From: Paulownia fortunei
Taxonomy: Eukaryota; Streptophyta; Magnoliopsida; Lamiales; Paulowniaceae
NCBI GenBank assembly: GCA_019321725.1
Contig: CM033113.1
Location: forward strand, 4,030,001-4,094,000
Direction of reading: 5' to 3'
DNA: 64,000 bases
Made by a program: the position numbers and the translations under genes. Under the pieces are notes generated by a model that was not told the DNA's origin, searched no databases, and saw only the letters and a program-made list of their open reading frames with translations. Below are positions 1 through 13,247 of this stretch, in pieces. How positions within the stretch are numbered: position 1 is the first letter of the stretch; each line of letters opens with the position of its first letter.

Positions 1-1728
1 ATATATTATCACAAGGGTATATTAGCTCCAATTCGTGAAATCTAGTCGACATCCTCCAGCAGTAGACCAATGATGGCCTTGCTAATTGTTGCTTTCTTAA
101 TTTCAAGGTGCAAGCCCATAAATCGGGTTTATTATATGACCCAAATCCAATATATTTTGAAAATGAGGCAAAAGAAGTTCCATTACCATCCCTTGTAACT
201 CCTGCATATCCATTAATATTAAGTTTTGAAACCAATACATGGGGTAGTGGTTCATTTTAATGTTAAACTATATCAATAGAGTGTCCGGTCATGCTATTGA
301 TTACACTCTAATGAGAGTAACCAGTTGTAAGATGAGTGCAACTATCGAAATCGACCAAATTGAACTATAATTTTCTCTACATGGAAGCAGCCAAATTGCA
401 CTTTAATTTTCTCTAAACTGGGTTGTAATTTTCTCTAACTATGGCGATATAATATTAATCCACGAAATAGGATTACCGAATGAATATGTCCACGTATTTC
501 CATATGCACTTTTATTTGCATTCCAATATGAAGAACTACATGGATTCATCATTTTGAAAAGACATTTATGTTCAATTTGGAGATGAAAAGGATTGATAAT
601 GAAACATGCAATGAAGAAAATATTGAAGGAAGAAGGGGACAAGTGCCTAAGATCCAGGACAGACGATACCCCTTTCGACCTTTCCATTTTAACTTAGTGA
701 AGAAGCCATTCCAAAAGTTATACACTTTCACAACCACCACCATATACACTTCGGCAAGAAATAGACAATAGTACGGTAGTTGCAGTGTTAAATAGAACAA
801 GATACCCAATATCATAGAATTTTTATTAAACTTAGGATTGATTATCTCCTATTGGGCTTGTGAACAGTTTTAAAGCCCATTTTAATGCCCAAACCAACAC
901 AAAATTCAAATCTAAGACAGGATTCGTCAGTAAGAACCATTGCTCCATCATGTTAAATTAATAGACTGCATTTCAAAACTCAAAAAAGGAAAATACAGTT
1001 CTTGCTCAAACCTCTACTCTTTTATTTAATTTGCCTGTAAGGAAGAACTTCTCTTATATTTCCAAGTTTCATTCTTGCTTGCTTTTGAATTAACTAGATC
1101 ACTCGTGTATTATTTCCCGCATAGCCTTTTGACCATTATCATACAGTAGGACATCTTACTTTCAGTATAAGACTCATTGCGATTCCCATTTACAACTCTG
1201 CCTATACCATAATTTTTCTGTCAATTAATTAATAATATTTCCAATTTCTCAACAATCTGGCCATCCCCAGCCCCACACTACCCACCTATTCGGAGCTCAA
1301 CTGCTGGATCTTGCAATTCTGCACGAGACAAAGCAATGCATCACCAACTCCCAGAGGAAATAAAGAGCATGAGAGAATACTTTCTTTTTCCAAAAACCAT
1401 AAAGCGGGGCGGGCGGAGGGGGGAGGGGAAGAAAACAAAAACAAAAGTAACAGGTAAAAGTTTGCAACGATAGTAATAGTTGTGCACTACGATACTGAAT
1501 CACAGATCATACAGCAAAATCCTGCTTGAAAACACAGAACCCAAAGATGATCAAAGTCATGAAAAGGAGAATGGTTACAGTACTACGAATGAAAGGCTAG
1601 AGCATACATGATTTTCCACCATGAAGTATAGCAGCAACAATTACATAGAACAATACAAGCAGCATTACCCAAAGCCACCCTTCGCACATTCGCTTCTCCA
1701 AAAAGTTGCAAGTAAAAACCCAACACAC
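1..1728. other. Left-edge noncoding DNA and SF3B2 3' flank
   Basis: No convincing coding region is visible in 1-1280: open frames are short, lack codon structure and match no family I know. The stretch from about 1280 to 1728 is the likely 3'UTR and downstream flank of the leftward SF3B2 gene. TAATTTTCTCTA-type motifs recur three times between 367 and 437. A cluster of TGGGCY-type motifs lies at 853-892 and a G-rich tract at 1405-1428; both are described under findings. Confidence 0.5.
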
Positions 1729-4700
1729 CTAAAATTTGAAATCCTTCTTCTTTGATTTGTTCTCCTTTTCCTGCATCTTTCGTTTTCTTTTCTTCTCATT
1801 CTGGACCATTTTCAACAAGTCAGAAGTTCCTTAAATATAAAGAAATGGAAAAAAGTACAACACGGGGACTGAAATTTCAAATTAATGCATTTACCTCAGC
1901 AACCATATCACTGAAATCCTCCCTCTGAGTGCGCAATTTCTCTTCTTCTCGGGCTTCCTCGTACCTGGGGGGACACAGAAAAGAATAAACTTATCTTACA
2001 TGTAAAATCCAGTCAATCAAACAAACATAAATTGTAATCGACATACTTGGCTGGCAAAACATTCTCCATGACATCCAACTCCTCTGGTGCTAATGTGATG
2101 TCAACTTTATCGGATTTCTGGCCTCTTAGCAAATCAACCTGACAGAATAAACAGTTAAAAGAGACATCAGCAAGAAGTTCACAATTATATGCAACAGTGA
2201 ATTTCTTAGTAATTCCAAGTAAAATCTACAGCTGTATCCTCTATTCGCCAGTGACTACCAACGTAATACACAAATCCATTAAAAAACAATCAATATGAGT
2301 CTCACAAGCCAACCAACATAATTTTCAACATCTTGATAAGAGCCCTCATTAAAAGAAAACTTTTAAGAATTAAAAAGCAAAACAGAGAGAAAAATCAATT
2401 TCCTTACCCTTTTAGCACTAGTTTTGTCCTGGCTGCCAGTGTTTATCACATATCTGTATGAGAAATATAATAACATAATCAGATATCAAAAATCAGAATG
2501 CAAAATTATATTTCAAATGGAAGTTAAGTTTGTCAACAGGAGATGATGACATACGTATGGCTTGTTCCAAGCAAAGTTCCTGGTGCTATCTTCTCTTCTT
2601 TTTCTTCAAGCACCTTCACCGAGAAATGAAAGAAAGTTATTTGATCCAGAAGCAACGGAAGAAAAAAGGTAAGGAAGTTGAAAATTCAAAAGATGATTAC
2701 TTGATAGAGTGGCCTATCAGGTTCCTTCCTCTGTTGCTTCCGAAGATCAATAACATCAGGAGTTTCAACGCCAGTAGGAGTGCTAAAAACCCACCCAATC
2801 AGAAAATAAGTCAGAGCAACTAGAAAAAGATACATATGCAAGACCCCTTACTTACAGTCTACCATGACAATGATCGCCAGACATCACGACCATGAAAAAT
2901 TTATTAGAGTGAAAACCTAACAAAGAAGCAAATGCATGCATATTACCTTGAAAGGCTGTCAACAGATTGAATGCCATCTTCCAGTTCCTCTTCCTCCATC
3001 TGTTCTTCCTCTTCCTCTTCTTCTTCTTCCTCCTCCTCCTCCTCCTCTTCCTCCAAGTCGCCCCAGTGCTTAGTCTTATCAACTGGTTCCTCCTGAAAAT
3101 CAATCCCGGTATAAGTCACATGAGACACAATCGCAAGCAAATGCCTAAATTAAAAAATGATCAGCAAAATGGAAAGCACAGAGGAAATTGATATCAAATC
3201 ATGTGCTAATTTACCTCATAATTGGGCTGTTCTTGTTGCAAAACACCAAAAACATCTCCATAGAGGGGGCGCCCATACTAGTTCAAAAGTGAAAATACCA
3301 GATGTAAGAAAAAATGAAGACTAAAGATTGAGATAAACCACAAAAGATATGAAGGTAAAACTTACTTCATCAACAGGTGGTTTGCCCCAGTCTCCATGTC
3401 CATAGCCAAATTTAGCTCCTGGCGGAATAGGGGCATTAAGCCCTGGAATTTTCAGATGAGGATAAGAAGGTGGAGGACCATATCTCTGCCATGGAGAAAG
3501 AAAAAAAAAAAACGTAATTGCAAGTCAATTCATATCTTTCCCAAGAAAAATGAGAGGAAGAATTTCCAACATAACTGTACGAATGGAATAAACTGAAAAT
3601 AGTAGACAAAGTATTATATTCTTAACCTGCATATTGATGAGCCAAGGAGGAGGAGCACCTTCAGGCATGCCAAGAGCCTCTTTCAGCTCCTGCGACAACA
3701 TCCCTGGTTTCATTTCTCGCAGTTTTACCTGATAGCAGCGAAAGCAAAGGGAATAGCTCAGAGTTTGAACACAACATATATTGTATTTAAGCAATTATCA
3801 TTTTAAAACACAGAAAATGAGAGTTTAAAACCAAGGCAGCCATACCTTCCACATCTAATATCATCTTAAAATTATAAAATACAAATACATGAAATGAGGA
3901 CTCAAATAATAATACCAAAGAGATCACCATAAAATCAGAATACGGATCTCACTATAAGATATTGGATAGATCTTATGCAAAAAAAAAAACCATAAACCTA
4001 GTTTAACACTATCAAACATAATAGAAAATCAATGACACCAAATAACCTTGTAGATTGCACATTGAATAACAAAAGCGGGTCGCAGAAATATCTCTGATGA
4101 ACTTCATACCTCAAATTCCTTCCCCTCGTAATACAAATCACCATGAGTTGTCAACTTAGGTTTAGTCTGATGCTTGAAGAAGGCATCATGAAGGACCTAT
4201 AAAAGTGGAAACAAAAAGTTGTCAAAAAAAGGGGAAAAACAAAAAAGAAAAAAATCGGACTGGTTAAATATCCTGTGCACACCCACACACACGCAATAAA
4301 TAATAATCTGAAAGTTACAGAAGAGATATTTAGGACTTAAAACTTAGAATACTAAAAAAACCTGATAATCAATGTCCATTTTTCCCATTTTAGGCTGCAT
4401 CCTCTCACGTTGCTTTTGTTTCAACTTTTTACTGTCCTCCTTTTCAATGTATGCCTGCCATATAAACAACAAAAAGCAGCAAGCTTAGAAAAGATCAAAC
4501 TATGGAATCAGAGTCAATGAGTCAGAGAGGACAAAGATAAAAAGAATTGCAGCAAGCGCAGTAATTGCAAAGTAATTTGCAATGAAAAGGACCGCCAAGT
4601 AGCTAAACACGTGCATGTGTGAAGCACACTTGTTGTTGCAAAAATTTACCATCTAAGATAGAGGATAAAATGTGTATCTTCATTTAAGTTCTGACATTCT

Positions 4701-7700
4701 AAACCAACAAAAACAAGGAAGATAACAAAGGGGCCTAAATCATAATATCCCAGGGAAAAGGGACGGGAAGTATAAAATGGCAGATCCCACCATATGCCAG
4801 TCACTAGCTGACAACAATAGCTACAACTTGGTGCATGAACAAATAATGATCAGAACAGATAAGCATCCTCCCAACAACTATCAGACGTTTGCTCTGAATG
4901 CACACCAAGTATAAAGACATGAATTTGTGATTATCACACTTGTACAAGTACACAAAAAGCTAGTAACTCAATTATACTCCAAACCTCATAATTAGCATGC
5001 TGGATCAGAAAACGTAAAACATGAAAATCACTAGCTAGCTAATTATTTGCCTAAATATTTAGTACATTTATTTTAAGGCTGTATTTATTTTATTTCTCTC
5101 TTATTGATTGAATATTTGGAATTATCGAAGTACAGATTGGGAATTTAAGCGCAAGTAATGGAGAACGAAAGACGAAAACCAAAATGTAGGTAGTTGAAAT
5201 GGCAGAAAACCATATTATAAGGCCAAGTGCTTAACTAAAAGGGGAAATGAATGCTAAAGGGTCCATCAGGATATTTTTGAGGGGCAAAAACAAAAACACT
5301 TCTCCAAATGTACTGTAATCAATATCCGTCACACATCCACTGGAAGAGAAAAGAATATTCTAACAGATTAGTCTCCGAAAATTTTTACATAAAATACTAG
5401 GATCCAATAAGCCAAAAACTATTGAAAAAATAAATCAAACACAAAAAAACAAGCAAAAATACATGAGTAGCCACTCATTCAGAATGCTTAAGCCCAATTT
5501 GTAAAAAGTGAACAACCCAGGACGTGTTCAGTTGAGCAAAAAATTCCCTCCCCAACAATTATGGAAAGGGTAAGAACAATATCAAGCTTTCAAGAAACTC
5601 GTCTTGCTACCTTTAAGATAAGATCATGATATATATCACCTAAAAATCTAGCCAACTTTTTCTCTTAAAGTTGAAGCCAGCTAAATTTTAGGCCTGCATT
5701 ACTTCTATGTATCATTCTGTATTGTACTGTGACCCAGTAAATATAGTCTATTTAACCAATTGAATCAGTAACAGTTATTAGACTGAGCCACCAAAAAAAA
5801 AAAAAACCCCACTATTATAAACGGCATGCATAAGAATGAAATTCATGTAAACACAAATAGGAAAAGCTCAATCTCACTTGTCTAATTTTCTCAATTCCTG
5901 TGGCAGCAATAAAGTCAGGAAGTTGAAAAGGCTGCTTTTCAATACCTCTCTTTCCCTGCAAAGCAATTACAGAAGCCATTGAGATAGATGTTAAACCAGT
6001 ATGTAAATTTTAAACGTTAAGATCTACAACCAAATTAAATAAAATACAAATCCTATAGCAAAATAATATCGACCCTCTGTCCCAAATTGAATGATCTTAC
6101 TTTCTTTTTGAGATATCAACAAATAATATCTAATTTTCTGAAATAGTTATATTCTTTCAAAAGTACCCTCTCATTTAAAATAAAGATATAACACCACTAA
6201 TTCTCCATTTAAAACATCGTGCCAATTCAAAATGTGACATTCAACATGGGATGGAGTAGAAAATGTCAACTAGTCTATAATTAGTAAAAGCAAATATATT
6301 AAATCCCAAGAGAATTCCTTAGCATCCTGATATCCCTTTTAAAAGACATATTAACAAGTGTTATAATATGGCTCAACACCCAACCCAAACAACCAAGCAC
6401 ATTGAACACAATTCATGCAAGGTTCCCTTGCAAACACCTACATGTCAAGGCTCCACAAGTGCCACCGCAGCTCCCCTGCAAGAACCACATATACATATAA
6501 GACAAACCTCATTGACTTATCGTCCATCACACTCTTCCCTAAACCCACTATTTTATTAAACCCATCATGCCCCTTTAAAACATTTTAACATAGAACTAAT
6601 GCAAAACTCTTAGTAAAGTCATGCAAAGGTATACTTAACCCACTACGCAAGTCAGCCACAGTGAATCACCTGTAAAAACTTCCTTTTCTGGCACCAGTGT
6701 CGTGGTACTGCAACAGTATTTCGATATGACTTCAGATATACCAACAGCTTTGGATCTGCTGCAGTTGCATCCCATACCTAGAAAGACATTAAAAAAAAAA
6801 AGTGTGAAATAATTACTACAAGAAGCACAACTTATATCCCATCCGTAGACAGCAAACTTATTTTAACTACTACTGCAAAATGTGGTTTTATAGCAACTGA
6901 AGAACACCATGGAAACATACACTGATTCTTAAGAAGATAGATTTTTCGCTCACAAGCATTCATTATATGCCAAACATTAAAGAAAATCAACAAGAATCAA
7001 TGTGAAGTAAACCCTTTTTGCCAGAATTCTAAATAGCACTCTTAATGGTACATGAAAAGAGACTCTCAGCACTGTAAGATGACCAAAAAAAAATATATAG
7101 AAGAAAACACATCATACACGTGTAACAGAAAATTAATAATGATGAAATATCCAATACCAAAAGCGTGTATGATGAAAGTAGCACGTAACATGAATTCTGA
7201 TCTGCTTACTTCAGTTCGAAGGCTGTAAAGCGGGTGATGATTTTCATAAAACACCATTGACAGTGTGTTAAATACAAACCAACATTCATCTTCTTTTGTA
7301 TTCTCATGAGCCAATTCATCACACTTAAAAGACTGATCACAGAAACGAGTTACAAAACCACATCAAACATAAAACTATATGGTCAATTCAGCAACAGACT
7401 CATGTCTCCTAACAGCTGCCATTTCAAAGAAAGTTGAGAAGAAAAGGCAGTTTGCTTTAAATAACCAACTGATTAGAGCATAAACAAGCATAAGCCTGAC
7501 ACATCCGCAGCCTCAATCTTCCCAGCCAATTGAACACTTGTGTTAAGATTTGACCTTCTAGCACTCGAAATTTCATTCACAACATGCAGATATTTCATCC
7601 CTACCCAACTATTTCAGTAAAACACATAAACAACCTCCATAACCTGAGCATATTACAGGTTGCATCACAAGATTGTGCACACATTTGAAGATAAAAGGCT

Positions 7701-10159
7701 GGTGATGTTCAAGCTCAATGTTGGAACCTATGAGGTCAACACACAGGCAAAATGGTAGGTAGATGCAAGATCGACAACTTTCAAGAGAAAATAGCCATTG
7801 TGCACCGAGAGAAAAGTGCATGAAATTAAAAAAAAAAATGCATAAAACATCTGACTGTTTCCAACACAACACGAATTACTGAATCTATTATGTTTGAAAG
7901 TTCAAACAGACTGTGTCAGAGCATAAAATAACCATTAAGACATGCATCAGGCAGAGTTGAACTGTACCTCAACAACATCTGGTCTTGTACAAATCTGTTT
8001 CAGTTCAGCAATCTTCATCCGCCTTTGAAGCTGTAAGAGAGCAAAATTATTTTAGCCTTAGAAATGTCATTGAATAAAAGATTAAACATTACAAACATGA
8101 CTTTCCAAAGTAAGTATGATAAAAAACAGTTCAACAGATATGAAGTGTAAAAGAGCAACCTTTTTCTTTTTATTAGAGATTCCTTTTTCTTTCTGCTGAG
8201 TGTCCTGTTCCTCCTCTTCTGAATCAGAGTCTTTCTTCTTCAAGGCTGCATCAGGGGCGGCATCATCCTTTTTATCACTCTCCTGATGAAACATGAATGA
8301 CAATAAAGATGAGAAGAACAATAAAAGAACCAACGAGAAGGGGGGAAGGACAATGAAACAAAAATTTTACAACAAATCAAAGGAATGCTTTACATATTCT
8401 TACCTCAGTAACAGCACTTTCCATAAAATTGAATTTCTCGAAGACCTTCCTGAATTCCTCATCCAACACGCCATCTAATTCTGCCTTTTCTGGTACATAC
8501 TCAACTTCTACTAGTTCTAAAGCCTGACAATTAGCGAAAATAATGGTAAATTCTAAGTCAATGAGTTTAACAATTTGATAAAGCATTCAACATATCTTGT
8601 TTACCCTCACTATCATGATATGACTAAATCAGATGGCATTCATCACCACCTTCCTACTCTTAACTAAAACGGATATATCAAAAACACAAATATGTCCACA
8701 ACACCAGCTAATCATCCTGGGCATTAGCAAATTTCAACTATAAACTCTAGGTTTTGCTCAACAAGAACAGAAAAAAAGAGAAGAATAACTCATGAATTTC
8801 TACCCTCCTGCTCATAATGGATCCAAAATTTGCTACTGAACAAAAATATCAACGGAGGATTTCACGCTGTGAAAAAAGGGATAAAGAATCCACAAAAATA
8901 CATGTATCTTAAAAAAAAAAATAGCTAAAGAAAACAAAATAGAGCATTATTCTTCATCCACACAGTAATCAACCCAATAAAATCTTATAAAGAACCCCGC
9001 TTCTCATTGAAACCTCTTTCCTTTCAAAGATCTGTGTATGATTCTATTGCCTTCTACCCAGTGAGAATCAAATTGGGTAGGGTGATACAACCCCTCAAGC
9101 CAAAAAAGCGAAAAGCAAGGATTCAGAAATGCGTTCATATTGAGAGGTGTTTCCATTGGCTGTAAAACTATCTCACACATAGCAATAACAGTCAGACATC
9201 CAAGATGATGCATACCAATCTTATACCTGCTAAAAATTGAGTGGTCTGAAGCTAATAAACAAGTTACAAATCTTTAAGAAGTTTGGCATTAGTATTCTTG
9301 CTATTGCACAACAACAAAAAAGATACAACTAGAATGTTCAAATTTAAATCACTCACAACTTGGTCAGTTTCCTTATCAAGACAAAAAACAACAATTACTC
9401 CCTTGTACCTAGCTAGGTCAAGTATGCCAAAGGCAACATGCCTTCACTTCCAGAAGGTTTCGAAACTAAAAAAGAAGCTTCAATTATATTCTTATTTGGC
9501 ACGTTATAATTTCATCAAGTACTCCCTTGTACCTAGTTAGGTCACGTATGCCAAGAAACACTTTATGATGAAAACTCAACCAAAAGAGTCGACAATCTTC
9601 AATTGTAGAAGCCGTATTCCTACAAATTATTATTGTCCATCGGTGGATAAAAAGAGCCAAATTCTTGACAACTTTCTATAGTCCCATTAAATCTTTCAAT
9701 TAGCACTCAACTCTACACCCATAAGAGCATGTTATAATGCATGCAACAATTAAACAGCGTACCTATTCATATAAATCCAAATTACCAAACCCTAAAATTG
9801 GCAGATGCACAATGAAATCAAAAAATAGCCTCCCATATTTCACATCTAACGCAACTGATTACCCGCTGATTCAGAACCCTCAAAAACAAAACAGAAACGC
9901 TCAAGAAACTCAAAACTACCTTTTGAGGATCGGAGTTCTCTTTAGAACTGTCATCGGCGATGCCGTTGGCGTCTTCCGCAGCAGTGTCGCTGTCATCTCC
10001 GGCAGCGGCATTCTGCTTGTTCTTCTTCTGTTTCCGCCGCCTCCTGCGGCGCTCGGTCTCCCGCGATTTCTTCGCGGCGCCGCTAGGGTTTTGAGATTTC
10101 AAATCGCCGTTGGGTTGCGAGATAGTCTCTGCGACACCGTTCGCTACTTCCACAGGCAT
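1729..10159 (-). CDS. SF3B2: Splicing factor 3B subunit 2 (SF3b145/SAP145), 587 aa, 18 exons
   Basis: Core subunit of the U2 snRNP SF3b complex, which helps anchor U2 at the intron branch site in the nucleus. Exons, minus order: 10159-9920, 8523-8404, 8282-8160, 8030-7968, 6777-6670, 5955-5878, 4454-4362, 4196-4110, 3728-3627, 3485-3366, 3277-3215, 3092-2947, 2782-2701, 2613-2555, 2453-2408, 2138-2047, 1964-1895, 1800-1729. All have GT-AG borders and the frame stays open. Visible parts: basic ERRRRRRKQKKNK stretch near residue 40; DUF382 region at about 175-303, including HWCQKRKFLQGKRGIEK; PSP (proline-rich) region at about 310-365 with APPPWLINMQRYGPPP; a run of 17 glutamates at about 413-429; lysine-rich tail ending KKKDFKF. 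The length fits plant orthologues. The ATG at 10159 was chosen because no in-frame ATG lies upstream in the same open frame. Confidence 0.96.
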
Positions 10160-10332
10160 CTTAATTTTCTTCACAGTACATCTAAACCTAATCTAATCTA
10201 GATAAGAACAGAAACTCGCTTTCGAAATTTCTCCCCTTCGGTATCGAGAGTTTAAAGCGAGAGGAGGCGCCTGTCGATCAGGAAGAAATACTCCACTAAA
10301 TTTCCTACACGGATCACAGAATTAGGCTTTCA

Positions 10333-10488
10333 TGGGCTTTATAAACTATAGAAACAAAAGTCGGTGCAATTTAATTTGGGCTTACGAAATTGGGCCCACT
10401 TTTTTACTGGGTTTAATAAATTGTAACCCGATTTCGGTGAATTTTATTAATCATGTGGGCTTTCCATACGATCTAACCTCGCTGGGCT
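10333..10488 (-). promoter_or_regulatory. Cluster of five TGGGCY (site II) motifs upstream of SF3B2
   Basis: TGGGCT or TGGGCC occurs at 10333, 10377, 10391 (inside the palindrome TGGGCCCA), 10456 and 10483, 175-330 bp upstream of the SF3B2 start codon. Site II elements are known TCP-factor targets in plant promoters of translation, splicing and other growth-linked genes. Assigning them to SF3B2 is inference from position; the divergent transporter gene lies 2.5 kb away. Confidence 0.6.
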
Positions 10489-10499
10489 AAATTACAGCA

Positions 10500-12961
10500 A
10501 ACCTTGTACCCTTTTCTTGTAAAATTTAATTATTTTTTAGTATATGAAATTCATAAAATCTACAAAATGTTTTTAAAACAATAACAAAAGAATTATTAAG
10601 CAATGTAACCCACTTATCTTTGGGTAAAGTAAGTAGTTATTGACAAAAAAAATCGAAAAGTGAGGGGGTGAAAATTTGAAATCTAACACCAGTAAAGAAA
10701 TCAACATAATATATAAAATATTAGTTATTTAATAGAGATAATTATGGACTTTAAAATTTTGCGCTATGTTCGGGTCATTTTGGGAGATTTTTTAGAAAAA
10801 TATATTTTGATAATGAGACTGAAGAACGTGTGTGAAGAATGAAAATATGTTTGAATGTTTATTGGGAAAAATAATATGACGTACTTTTGAAAATATTTTT
10901 AATTATAAATATTTTGTTAATATTATTTGATTGTGATTAGTAAAAAAATTAATTGTATATATCTTATCAATTTTATTTTATTGTAGTCAATGACGGTGTA
11001 ATATGATATATGATTGTCTAAATATTATAACGAATAATTGATATTTTAAAAAAAAATAAAGAGAAATACAAGTAACAAGCAAGTTTTATCTCTGAAAATA
11101 AAATCAAACATTGCCTTAGTTTCTATCTCTTTGGAATTTTTCATGGTCATCTTACAATAATTTTATACCTAGATAACTATCTTTTAAATATTAAAAACAT
11201 TTTGTCTTTCTACTTCGTATTTAAGTATGTATGCATCCATCTATATTACCTATTTAAATTATTTTTAAAAACTACAAATAATACTGAACTATGTGTATCT
11301 AGTGTGCCAAATTTACTAATATCAAAACTTATCACAAAATAATTAGTTAATTTACTATTCATCCAAACACGGACTTAAATTTTGCTAGCGCTAGCGAATT
11401 GCAAAAATCTTTGAATTCTTGACTGTTAATGGCTACCATTTGCTAAACGATTGAAGTTTTTTACCGTTACTAGAGTGGATAATGACGTGTTTGTGATTGC
11501 ATATTGTAATTAAGTGTGCATGAAAGATAGCGTAGTTGTCAAGCTAGCTACTCTAAACGATGAAAAAGAAATAATTTGATTAAATCATAATTGAAAATGC
11601 TATATATATCTCATACTCTACTTATACATTTAATTTTAATTTATTGTCAGGACAGTAATAAAACTGGTTTAAATTTGAATTCATCATGTTTGAGGCGAGG
11701 TTTTACTTTTATAAATAGGTTCGGGATGGATTTTAGATTTTTATTATTAAACTCATTTATCCCGTTTAATTTTTTTTTCCTAAATTTATTATATATATAT
11801 ATATATTTTTATATGATAATATATATAATTTTTTAGAAAATTTTAGTGTATGATTTTAAAATATATATATTTTTTAATATTTTTAAAATAATAAAATTAA
11901 TATAATGAGTTTAGCAAGTCTAATCAATTTTAATCTAAATTCTCCACCCAAATTGTCATTCCTATTTGTTGTAGTTGAATTTGTGAATTTGGTTTCAAGA
12001 TGAAAATAATTTTGTTTAGTGTGCATATATTATTATGTTATGGTTAACAATCATCAATTATTAGATGAAAAAAAAATCATCAACTAATTAACACTTATAT
12101 ATTTGATGAAATTTAAATTCAAGAACTCGTAATTTTAAAATTTCAATTTTACTGTTAGACTATGAAAGTAATTTAAATTTAGCATCAGTTGACATTTCAC
12201 AGATTTGATTAAGCCGGAATCTTGGTTTGATGTAATTAGAGTTTCTCAAATGAGCTGAAGAAAAGTAATAAAGCATTCCTACAGTTGACTTCTTAATTTA
12301 CCATGTCTTTTTATTAACTCCTATAAATGCGTAGAACTTTATTTTTTTATTTTTTTTGTGTTTGTTTGCTGAATCTTTAAGCGCTTAAAAAAAATTAATA
12401 ATTAAGTTATTAATAAGATTCTTACCATAAAGGGGGAAAAAAGGGGGTAAGATTAAGAAAGAGTGAGGAAATTACAAACACCGACAATTGCTAAATCAAT
12501 TTTTGCAATAGTATTAATCCAATTGGTCACAGCACGAAGAGCACTAAACAAAAACAGCAGAGAAGTCGCTCACAATTCACAATCCTTCTTACAAGAGTAA
12601 TCTTCTTCGCACGGACAGAAAGGGACCAAAGTTAGGTGCAAATCATAATATTGTGATTAATGGGACTCAATTGACCCGCATTTCTCTCGTGCCTAACCTC
12701 CTTCTATTGCCATTTTTTCTATTCCTTTCAGCGTCAAGCCGTCAACAGATCTACCAAGAAAATAAATTTCAAAGAACTTGTAAAATATTCATCAGAAAAT
12801 TCCCATAAGCCACAGCCCACCAAAAAGATTATTCAGACAGGGATTTGTCTCTCTCCCTATCCTCTTCCTCTGATTATGTAACAATAAACCCAAAAATTAG
12901 AAACAGAAGATAGAGATAGAGACAAATAGCCAATTCTGTTGCCTCTATCTTCAAGAAAGGG
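10500..12961. other. AT-rich intergenic region between SF3B2 and the polyol transporter
   Basis: About 2.4 kb separate two divergently transcribed genes. Most is A/T-rich with homopolymer runs and a TA-rich stretch near 11790-11880. A 12-bp palindrome, GCTAGCGCTAGC, lies at about 11384. The last few hundred bases before 12962 are less AT-rich and probably hold the transporter's promoter and 5'UTR. I see no coding region or bounded transposon. Confidence 0.5.
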
Positions 12962-13193
12962 ATGGGTCTCCAAGAAAATGGGAATGGGGGTGTCAAAAAG
13001 TACAGGAGGATGGATTTATATACGGTGGAAGAGGAGGATGTTTCTGTTTCTCACTCATTCCAAGAAAATGAAAACAAGAACAACAACAGCAGCAGCTATG
13101 TCATGGCGTATGCCATCTTTGCCTCTCTTAATTCTGTGCTTCTTGGCTACGGTTGGTGCATCTGCCGTTGCCTTGTTCTTTTTGCCTTTGAAT

Positions 13194-13247
<54 letters not shown>

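Noticed and set aside
2852..3191. Frames with long Arg/Lys or Leu/Phe runs opposite or shifted from SF3B2 exon 12
   Set aside because: They are shadows of the GAG/GAA repeat that encodes the glutamate run.
11384..11395. GCTAGCGCTAGC palindrome
   Set aside because: A 12-bp palindrome is unremarkable in 64 kb and has no associated feature.
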